From Qipengyuania proteolytica (GTDB lineage: Bacteria > Pseudomonadota > Alphaproteobacteria > Sphingomonadales > Sphingomonadaceae): a stretch of 64,000 nt of DNA. Positions 58,112 through 64,000 of this stretch are shown piece by piece. The notes beneath the pieces are model-generated. The model did not search any database and was not told the origin of the DNA. It worked only from the letters and a program-made list of their open reading frames with translations. Position numbers and translations under genes: made by a program. The stretch covers positions 682,001 to 746,000 of the forward strand of contig NZ_JAIGNN010000002.1 in the NCBI RefSeq assembly GCF_019711565.1, given 5' to 3'. Every line of letters starts with the position of its first letter. Within the stretch, counting starts at the first letter, position 1.

Positions 58112-59083
58112 ATGGATATCATTCAAGTCGTATTGCTTGCGATGGGCATCCTCGCCCTGCTCGCCATCGGCTATACGCTGGTCGCCGGGCCCGATGCGGG
58201 CAAGGCCAGCCAGCGGCGCCTGGAGCAGTTGCGGTACCGGCACTCGGAAAGCACCGATGCCAAGGTGGAATCGCAGCTCAAGAAGGCGATCGCCTCGCGC
58301 AAGCCGAAGCGCCACGTGGTCGCCGGGTCGGGCTCGCGCGTCGAAGCGCTCGCCGTCCGGCTCGACCGCACCGGCAAGAACTGGACGCTCACCCAGTACA
58401 CCTACACCTCGATCGGTATCGGCCTCGCGGTCGCCCTCCTGCTGTTCCTGCGGAGCGGTTCGCTGCCGCTGTCCTTCGGGGTCGGCGTACTCTTCGGGGC
58501 CGGCCTGCCGCATTTTATCGTCGGTCGCCAGATCAAGAAGCGGACCGCCAAATTCAACGCCAAGTTTCCGGACGCGATCGAACTGCTCGTTCGCGGCCTG
58601 CGCTCGGGCCTTCCCGTGACCGAGACGCTGGCCGTCGTGTCGGCGGAAATCGATGGCCCCGTCGGGGTCGAGTTCAAGGGCATCGTCGAGCGCATCAAGA
58701 TCGGCAAGACCATGGAGGATTCGCTCCAGGACACCGCCGACCGCTTGGGCATCCCCGAATTCAACTTCTTCTGCATCACGCTTGCGATCCAGCGCGAAAC
58801 CGGCGGTAACCTCGCCGAGACGCTCTCCAACCTCGCCGACGTGCTGCGCAAGCGCGCGCAGATGAAGCTCAAGATCAAGGCGATGAGCTCGGAGTCGAAA
58901 GCTTCGGCCTACATCGTCGGCGCGCTGCCCTTCATCGTCTTCACGCTGATCTGGTGGATCAACCCCACCTACATCGGCGGCTTCTTCGAGGACGACCGGC
59001 TGATCGTCACGGGCCTTGGCGGCCTGGTGTGGATGAGCATCGGCGGCTTCATCATGGCCAAGATGGTCAATTTCGAAATCTGA
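58112..59083 (+). CDS. tadB: Tad inner-membrane platform protein TadB
   Basis: 323 residues of the type II secretion F family. N-terminal membrane helix, a cytoplasmic basic region, a T2SF domain (about 160-285 with LLVRGLRSGLPVTETLA and FCITLAIQRETGGNLAETL) and C-terminal helices. Forms the inner-membrane platform with TadC and should be driven by CpaF. 19 bp before tadC. Confidence 0.93.
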   Translation: MDIIQVVLLAMGILALLAIGYTLVAGPDAGKASQRRLEQLRYRHSESTDAKVESQLKKAIASRKPKRHVVAGSGSRVEALAVRLDRTGKNWTLTQYTYTSIGIGLAVALLLFLRSGSLPLSFGVGVLFGAGLPHFIVGRQIKKRTAKFNAKFPDAIELLVRGLRSGLPVTETLAVVSAEIDGPVGVEFKGIVERIKIGKTMEDSLQDTADRLGIPEFNFFCITLAIQRETGGNLAETLSNLADVLRKRAQMKLKIKAMSSESKASAYIVGALPFIVFTLIWWINPTYIGGFFEDDRLIVTGLGGLVWMSIGGFIMAKMVNFEI

Positions 59084-59102
59084 GCAGGGAAGAGACAGAC
59101 CC

Positions 59103-60101
59103 ATGGATCCCTCCACCGGCCCCAAGCTTCTCGGCTTCGACGTCATTCTCGTCGGCTCGATCCTTGCCGGGATCGCCGCCCTCGCCGTGTTGTTCGCAAT
59201 CTACGCCGCCATCACGATCAAGGACCCGATGTCCAAGCGCGTCAAGGCGCTCGAAGGCCGTCGCGAACAGCTCAAGAGCGGCCTCGTCACGTCGAACACT
59301 AAGAAGCGCCAGAGCCTCGTTCGCAAGACCGACACGACCGAGAAGCTGAAAGACACTCTGGGCAACATGAAGGTGTTGCAGCAGAGCCAGATCGAGGCCG
59401 TGCAGCAGAAGCTGGCGCATGCCGGTTTCCGCAACAAGGAAATGGCGGTGTTCATCATCGCCCTGCGCATGGTCCTCCCGATCGTGCTCGGCGGCTTCGC
59501 CTTCATCATGCTGTATGTCGTCCAGATCTATCCGGACTGGGAATTCAAGAAGGTCGCGGCGCTCGGCGCGGCGGTGTTCGCGGGCTACAAGGGCCCCGAG
59601 CTCTATCTGACGAACATTGCCAACAAGCGCTCCGACGCGATCCGCAAGGGCCTGCCCGACGCGCTCGACCTGCTGGTCATCTGCGCCGAAGCCGGTCTCA
59701 CAGTCGACGCCGCCTTCAACCGCGTCGCCAAGGAACTGGGCCGCGCCTATCCGGAACTGGGCGACGAATTCGCCCTGACCGCGATCGAGCTGTCGTTCCT
59801 CAACGAACGCCGCCACGCCTTCAACAACCTGGCTTACCGTGTGAACCTGGAAGCGGTGAAGGGCGTGGTCACGACCATGGTGCAGACCGAGAAGTACGGT
59901 ACCCCGCTCGCCTCGGCGCTGCGCGTGCTCTCGGCCGAATTCCGCAACGAGCGCATGATGCGCGCCGAAGAGAAGGCCGCGCGCCTGCCGGCGATCATGA
60001 CCGTGCCGCTGATCATGTTCATCCTGCCGGTGCTGTTCATCGTCATTCTCGGCCCGGCGGCCTGTTCGATCGCCGACGCGTTCGCCGGCGGCATCGGCTA
60101 G
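59103..60101 (+). CDS. tadC: Tad inner-membrane platform protein TadC
   Basis: 332 residues, also a T2SF-family protein: N-terminal membrane helix, soluble linker, paired helices around 120-165, and the T2SF segment LPDALDLLVICAEAGLTVDAAFNR then YGTPLASALRVLSAEFRNERM, closing with two membrane helices. Last visible gene of the tad group; no tadD, tadE, tadF or tadG follows. Confidence 0.93.
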   Translation: MDPSTGPKLLGFDVILVGSILAGIAALAVLFAIYAAITIKDPMSKRVKALEGRREQLKSGLVTSNTKKRQSLVRKTDTTEKLKDTLGNMKVLQQSQIEAVQQKLAHAGFRNKEMAVFIIALRMVLPIVLGGFAFIMLYVVQIYPDWEFKKVAALGAAVFAGYKGPELYLTNIANKRSDAIRKGLPDALDLLVICAEAGLTVDAAFNRVAKELGRAYPELGDEFALTAIELSFLNERRHAFNNLAYRVNLEAVKGVVTTMVQTEKYGTPLASALRVLSAEFRNERMMRAEEKAARLPAIMTVPLIMFILPVLFIVILGPAACSIADAFAGGIG

Positions 60102-60143
60102 CCGCACCCGAACCGGGGGTGGGACGCAGGGAGCCTGGCCGGC

Positions 60144-60614
60144 TTAGTCGGCCAAGCTTTCCGCGTCGAAGTCGCCCGCGCTTTCGCGCACCCGGTGGAG
60201 CATGTCGCGCAGCGCGGTGCGCTCCGCCTCGCTCAGCACGTCGAACAGCTCTTCTTCGATCTTGAGCGCCAGCGGCATGATGCCCGCGTGCACCGCCCTG
60301 CCCTCAGCCGTCAGCTCGAGCAGGTGCGAGCGCCCGTCCTTCGCATTGGGCGAGCGGTGCACCAGCCCCCGGTCTTCCAGCTTCTTGCAGGCGCGGTTCA
60401 CCGGCACCTTGTCCATCAGCGTCATCTGCGACAGGTCGCGCTGGGTCAGCGCACCGCTGTCGCCCAGCACCGCCATGATCCGCCATTCGGTCGTCTTGAG
60501 CGCGAAGCGCCTGCGATACTGCTCGGCAATCCGGGTCGAGACCGCGTTGGACGCTATCGAGAGCTGGTAGGGCAGGAAGTCGGCGAGGCGCTGGGCAGGT
60601 TGGCGTCTGGACAT
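60144..60614 (-). CDS. MarR family transcriptional regulator
   Basis: 156 residues. Winged helix-turn-helix with LKTTEWRIMAVLGDSGALTQRDLSQMTLMDKVPVNRACKKLEDRGLV-type core, wing NAKDGRSHLLELTAEG and C-terminal dimer helix. In the same orientation and 67 bp after the crotonase gene, so it may belong to that transcript and control it; a 27-bp palindrome lies upstream of the crotonase gene. Confidence 0.9.
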   Translation of the reverse strand: MSRRQPAQRLADFLPYQLSIASNAVSTRIAEQYRRRFALKTTEWRIMAVLGDSGALTQRDLSQMTLMDKVPVNRACKKLEDRGLVHRSPNAKDGRSHLLELTAEGRAVHAGIMPLALKIEEELFDVLSEAERTALRDMLHRVRESAGDFDAESLAD

Positions 60615-60681
60615 GGCGCAATCCTTAAGAGCCGCGCCGGTCTTGGCAAGACCGTTGCGAGTGTAACCGTCACATCCGCAA

Positions 60682-61551
60682 CTACTCGTAGGCGGGTTCG
60701 TCCCACCAGGGGTAGAAGTCGGGCATGTTGGCGCCCACAGTATCCGGATAGGCCGGCGGTCGTTTCTCGAGGAAGCTGGCAATACCTTCCTTGGCGTCGT
60801 TGCTGCGGCTGAGGCGGTAGATCGCGCGGCTGTCGATCCGGTGGGCGTCCATCGGGTGCCCGCCCGCCCCGATCCGCCAGAGCATCGCGCGGGTCATCGC
60901 CACCGACACGGCGGAGGTGTTGTCGGCAATCTCGCGCGCAATGGCCACCGCCGCATCCATGAGTTCGCCTTGCGGATGGACCGAGCGCACGAGGCCCCGG
61001 TCGAGCGCTTCCTGCGCGTCGAACACCCGCCCCGTCATGCACCATTCGAGCGCGGTCTGCATGCCGACGAGCTTGGGCAGGAACCAGCTCGACGCGGCTT
61101 CCGGCGTGATCCCGCGCCGCGCGAAAACGAAGCCGAAGCGCGCATTGTCGCTGGCGAGGCGCATGTCGAAGGGCAACTGCATGGTCGCGCCAACGCCCAC
61201 CGCAACGCCGTTGCAAGCCCCGATCAGCGGCTTCTTGGAGTTGAACAGACGCAAGGTCAGCCGCCCGCCGCCGTCGCGCACACGCTCGTCAGACAGGTCG
61301 TCGACCGGATTGGGATCCGAGAACACATGCCCCCCGCCCTCCGGCGTCAGGTCGGCTCCGGCGCAGAAGGCGCGGTCGCCATGTCCCGTCACGATCACCG
61401 CGCGCACACTGTCGTCCGCATCGGTCACGTCGAGCGCGTCGATGAACTCGTCCATCATCACCCGCGTGAAGGCGTTCATCTTCTCCGGCCGGTGCAGGGT
61501 CACGGTGGCGATGCCGTCGGCGATATCGAGCTTGATCTGCGTGTAGGACAT
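60682..61551 (-). CDS. Enoyl-CoA hydratase/isomerase family protein (crotonase)
   Basis: 289 residues of the crotonase fold. The oxyanion-hole segments are GDRAFCAGADLTPEGG and PLIGACNGVAVGVGATMQLPFDMRL; the catalytic acid region is RRGITPEAASSWFLPKLVG. Probably acts in acyl-CoA oxidation, with exact substrate unknown. ATG at MSYTQIK chosen; the longer open frame overlaps the promoter region. Divergent from the aldehyde dehydrogenase gene over 292 bp. Confidence 0.9.
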   Translation of the reverse strand: MSYTQIKLDIADGIATVTLHRPEKMNAFTRVMMDEFIDALDVTDADDSVRAVIVTGHGDRAFCAGADLTPEGGGHVFSDPNPVDDLSDERVRDGGGRLTLRLFNSKKPLIGACNGVAVGVGATMQLPFDMRLASDNARFGFVFARRGITPEAASSWFLPKLVGMQTALEWCMTGRVFDAQEALDRGLVRSVHPQGELMDAAVAIAREIADNTSAVSVAMTRAMLWRIGAGGHPMDAHRIDSRAIYRLSRSNDAKEGIASFLEKRPPAYPDTVGANMPDFYPWWDEPAYE

Positions 61552-61582
61552 ATGTTGGCTTTCTCTCCTCTTAGTACCCCGA

Positions 61583-61609
61583 CATGGACCGCATGTTACA
61601 CGGTCCATG
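61583..61609. promoter_or_regulatory. 27-bp perfect palindrome, operator candidate
   Basis: CATGGACCG and CGGTCCATG are perfect inverted 9-bp arms around a 9-bp spacer (CATGTTACA). It lies 32-58 bp upstream of the crotonase start and 235 bp before the aldehyde dehydrogenase, where an operator for the crotonase-marR unit would be expected. Confidence 0.65.
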
Positions 61610-61843
61610 CAAGGAAAAAGCGGCATACCCGATGGTCCGCCGCTCCGGCGGAGGCGTGTGCAGTGTGCAGAGCGCGGGATCGAGGGCCATGCCCGTCACC
61701 CTAGGCAGCGATTGCCGGGTAGGAAAGCAGTTCGCCCCTTGCGAAAAGGTTCCGGCCCCTCCGCGAAATACTCTTCGGAACGCAGGCCTTGCTGCACCCG
61801 TTGGATCGGCAAACCCCCAACGAAATCCCGCAAGAGGCAATCC

Positions 61844-63223
61844 ATGGCAACCATCACCACCAACAACCCCGCAACGCGCGAAGACCTCGAGACCTACGAG
61901 CTGATGTCGCAGGACGAGGCCTTCGGCAAGATCGACGCCGCGCACGAGGCATTCCTCGAATGGCGGACCCGCAGCCATGAAGAGCGCGGCGAGGTGCTGC
62001 GCAAGATCGCCGCGACCCTGCGCGACAATTCGGACCGCATCAGCGAAATGATGACCCGCGAAATGGGCAAGCTGATGAAGGACGGCAAGACCGAGGTCGA
62101 AATCTGCGCCCGCATCTTCGAATACAGCGCCGACGAAGGGCCCAAGCAGCTCGCCGACGAGGAGCGCAAGCATTCCGGCGGCAAGAAGCGCGGGATCGTG
62201 ACCTATTCGCCGATCGGCGTGATCTATTCGGTGCAGCCGTGGAACTTCCCGCTCTACCAGCCGGTGCGCGTGCTCGCGGCGAATGCGATGGCGGGCAATG
62301 CCTGCATCCTCAAGCATGCCTCGATCTGCACCGGCAGCGGCCTGCTGCTGCGCGACCTGTGCCTCGAAGCCGGCCTGCCCGAAGGGCTGTTCGACGTGGT
62401 GCTGGTCGATCACGATATTTCGGATGCGATCATCCGGCACGACAAGGTCCGTGCCGTCACCATGACCGGCAGCGACGGGGCCGGCAGCCACATCGGCAAG
62501 ACCGCTGCCGAGGCGCTGAAGAAGACCGTGCTCGAGCTGGGGTCGAACGACGCCTACCTCGTGCTCGAAGACGCCGACATCGACCTCGCGGTGAAGACCT
62601 GCGTTACCGGGCGCCTCTACAACAATGGCGAGACCTGCGTCTCCGCCAAGCGCTTTGTCGTGACCGATGCGGTCTATGACGAATTCGTCGAGGCTTTTGT
62701 CGCGCGCATGAAGGCGGCGAAGATGGGCGACCCCCTCGACGAAGACACGCAGCTCGGCCCGGTCTCGAGCAAGGAGCAGTTCGATACGCTGGTCGAGCAG
62801 GTGCAGAAGAGCGTCGACGGCGGTTGCACCTTGCTGTGCGGCGGCGATCCGGAGGACGATCCCGATGGCTGGTATTTTCCCGCTACGGTGCTGGCCGACT
62901 GCAAGCCCGGCACGCCCGCCTATGACGACGAGCTGTTCGGCCCCGTCGCTTCGATCATCCGCGCCAAGGACGACGAGGACGCCATGCGGATCGCCAACGA
63001 CAGCCGCTATGGCCTGGGCGGTGGAATTTTCACGAAGGACGAGGACAAAGCGATCCGCCTCGCCCGCGATCATTTCGACACCGGCATGGTCCGCATCAAC
63101 TCCTTCGGTGCCGCGGACCCGAACATGCCCTTCGGCGGCGTGAAGGATTCCGGTTACGGCCGCGAACACGGCGGCTTCGGCATGAAGGAATTCGTCAACG
63201 CGAAGGCCATCTTCCTTCCCTGA
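61844..63223 (+). CDS. NAD(P)-dependent aldehyde dehydrogenase (succinate-semialdehyde type)
   Basis: 459 residues. N134 in QPWNFP, general base E231 in VLELGSND and nucleophile C265 in NNGETCVSAKR are all present, as in the GabD/SSADH group; the protein begins with a TITTNNPATREDL segment of that subgroup. Substrate is inferred from family only. ATG at MATITT is chosen because the upstream part of the open frame does not resemble the family. 28 bp before the NAD(P)-binding protein. Confidence 0.9.
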   Translation: MATITTNNPATREDLETYELMSQDEAFGKIDAAHEAFLEWRTRSHEERGEVLRKIAATLRDNSDRISEMMTREMGKLMKDGKTEVEICARIFEYSADEGPKQLADEERKHSGGKKRGIVTYSPIGVIYSVQPWNFPLYQPVRVLAANAMAGNACILKHASICTGSGLLLRDLCLEAGLPEGLFDVVLVDHDISDAIIRHDKVRAVTMTGSDGAGSHIGKTAAEALKKTVLELGSNDAYLVLEDADIDLAVKTCVTGRLYNNGETCVSAKRFVVTDAVYDEFVEAFVARMKAAKMGDPLDEDTQLGPVSSKEQFDTLVEQVQKSVDGGCTLLCGGDPEDDPDGWYFPATVLADCKPGTPAYDDELFGPVASIIRAKDDEDAMRIANDSRYGLGGGIFTKDEDKAIRLARDHFDTGMVRINSFGAADPNMPFGGVKDSGYGREHGGFGMKEFVNAKAIFLP

Positions 63224-63251
63224 TCCCATCGATCCTAGCGGAGACAATCCT

Positions 63252-63851
63252 ATGAAAATCCTCGTCGCCGGAGCCACCGGCAACACTGGCACGCGCCTCG
63301 TCAGGGAACTGTGCGAACGCGGCCACACACCCGTCGCGCTGGTGCGCGAATCCTCCGACACCGAGGCGCTTCCCGGCGGAGCCGAACAACGCCTCGGCGA
63401 CCTCACCGACCTGAGCGACGACATCACCGACGGCTGCGACGTCGTGATCTTCGCCGCGGGTTCGGGCGGCGGGACCAGCGCGGAAGTGACAGACAAGGTC
63501 GACCGCGACGGCGCGATCCGGCTGATCGACATCGCCGAGAAGAGCGGCGTCCGCCGGTTCGTCATGCTGAGCTCTGTCGGCACGGAGAACCCCGATCCCG
63601 ACAGCGACCTCGCCCATTACCTGCAGGCCAAGCACGATGCGGACGAGCATCTCAAGGCGAGCAACCTGGACTATGCGATCCTGCGACCCGTGTCGCTGAC
63701 CGACGACGGCCCGACCGGCTCGGTCATTCTTGGCGACGAGGTCGATCCGCATGGCAAGGCGGCGCGTGGCGATGTCGCCATGCTGCTGGCCGATGCGGCC
63801 GAACAGGACGATTGGAGCGGCGCCGTCAGGCTGATGGAAACGGCTTACTGA
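63252..63851 (+). CDS. Atypical SDR, NAD(P)-binding protein
   Basis: 199 residues. Extended-SDR dinucleotide motif GATGNTG at 7-13, then FAAGSGGGTS and RFVMLSSVG, LRPVSLTDD, as in the atypical SDR group (SDR_a5) that includes NAD(P)H-binding flavin-reductase-like and NmrA-like proteins. Lies close after the aldehyde dehydrogenase gene and probably shares its transcript; the terminator follows. Role unknown. Confidence 0.87.
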   Translation: MKILVAGATGNTGTRLVRELCERGHTPVALVRESSDTEALPGGAEQRLGDLTDLSDDITDGCDVVIFAAGSGGGTSAEVTDKVDRDGAIRLIDIAEKSGVRRFVMLSSVGTENPDPDSDLAHYLQAKHDADEHLKASNLDYAILRPVSLTDDGPTGSVILGDEVDPHGKAARGDVAMLLADAAEQDDWSGAVRLMETAY

Positions 63852-63867
63852 ACGGGCATAGCCCATT

Positions 63868-63909
63868 GAAAAGCGCCGCCCGTTCCGGTTGGAGCGGGCG
63901 GCGCTTTTC
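63868..63909. terminator. Bidirectional terminator hairpin
   Basis: GAAAAGCGCCGCCCG and CGGGCGGCGCTTTTC pair over 15 bp around a 12-nt loop, with A-run and T-run as parts of the stem. It lies between two convergent genes and should stop transcription from either side. Confidence 0.9.
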
Positions 63910-63927
63910 GTTCGTCTTTCGGGCTGT

Positions 63928-64000
63928 TTAGCGCGGCGCCATGCGGATCGCACCGTCGAGGCGGACGTCCTCGCCGTTGAAATAGCCGGTCTCGATCATG
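63928..64000 (-). CDS. C-terminal end of an SDR (3-hydroxyacyl-CoA dehydrogenase type), partial
   Basis: Only 23 codons and the TAA stop are inside the window. They read MIETGYFNGEDVRLDGAIRM then APR; the NGEDVRLDGAIRMAPR ending is characteristic of type II 3-hydroxyacyl-CoA dehydrogenase-like SDRs. The rest lies to the right. Confidence 0.7.
   Translation of the reverse strand, partial: MIETGYFNGEDVRLDGAIRMAPR

Noticed and set aside
61571-63583. 670-codon minus-strand frame opposite the aldehyde dehydrogenase
   Set aside because: Aldehyde dehydrogenase motifs are complete on the plus strand.

Overview
The window is about 64 kb of high-GC, gene-dense chromosomal DNA from an alphaproteobacterium. 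It looks like a sphingomonad, most probably of the Erythrobacter/Qipengyuania group. The evidence is gene content and order: a complete mraZ-to-murB division and cell-wall cluster, argS-SPOR-nagZ-scpA-scpB-tatABC, ispH-thrB-rnhA, a class-II-like ArgC, GlnB-GlnA with a sigma-54 promoter, and CtrA-type sites. The family-level assignment is inference from protein style, not from a database search. No rRNA, tRNA, CRISPR array, insertion sequence or prophage was seen.

Layout. 1-13619 (minus strand): mraZ-rsmH-ftsL-ftsI-murE-murF-mraY-murD-ftsW-murG-murC-murB, with murB cut by the window edge. Ten of the eleven junctions are 4-bp stop/start overlaps. 13620-13964: mraZ control region with two facing arrays of GGGA pentamers at helical spacing, a likely MraZ operator. 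13965-16464 (minus): GldG-like lipoprotein, small membrane protein, cysteine synthase, 2Fe-2S ferredoxin. 16555-22966: DNA glycosylase, SDR, esterase, PhhB, CcmA-CcmB, J-domain protein, Map and a DUF3298-type lipoprotein. 23011-25748: M17 aminopeptidase, an SH3-only protein and ArgC. 25894-27852: nitrogen-assimilation unit glnB-glnA with sigma-54 promoter, intercistronic hairpin and terminator. 27938-30269: GH24 lysozyme, Gly-Asn-rich secreted protein, fasciclin lipoprotein. 30263-37447 (minus): bpt-tamA-tamB, preceded by two CtrA-like boxes. 37612-40619: ilvA and a secreted amidohydrolase, divergent. 40604-47112 (minus): argS-SPOR-nagZ-scpA-scpB-tatA-tatB-tatC. 47151-50301: lipoprotein, ispH-thrB-rnhA. 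50308-52608 (minus): YegP-like protein, FAD oxidoreductase, lysophospholipase-like hydrolase. 52692-60101: tad pilus genes cpaA-cpaB-cpaC-cpaD-cpaE-tadB-tadC, without cpaF or a pilin gene. 60144-64000: MarR regulator, crotonase with an upstream 27-bp palindrome, aldehyde dehydrogenase, NAD(P)-binding protein, a strong terminator, and the C-terminal end of an SDR entering from the right.

The window is mostly core envelope biology: peptidoglycan precursor synthesis and septation, outer-membrane assembly (TamAB), protein export (Tat), chromosome condensation (ScpAB), muropeptide recycling (NagZ) and a surface pilus. Nitrogen and amino-acid metabolism lie between these blocks. The signals that go beyond ordinary annotation are regulatory: the MraZ-like arrays, the paired CtrA boxes at bpt-tamAB, the sigma-54 promoter and the 27-bp operator-like palindrome. 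The incomplete tad locus and several small proteins of unknown role are also worth attention.
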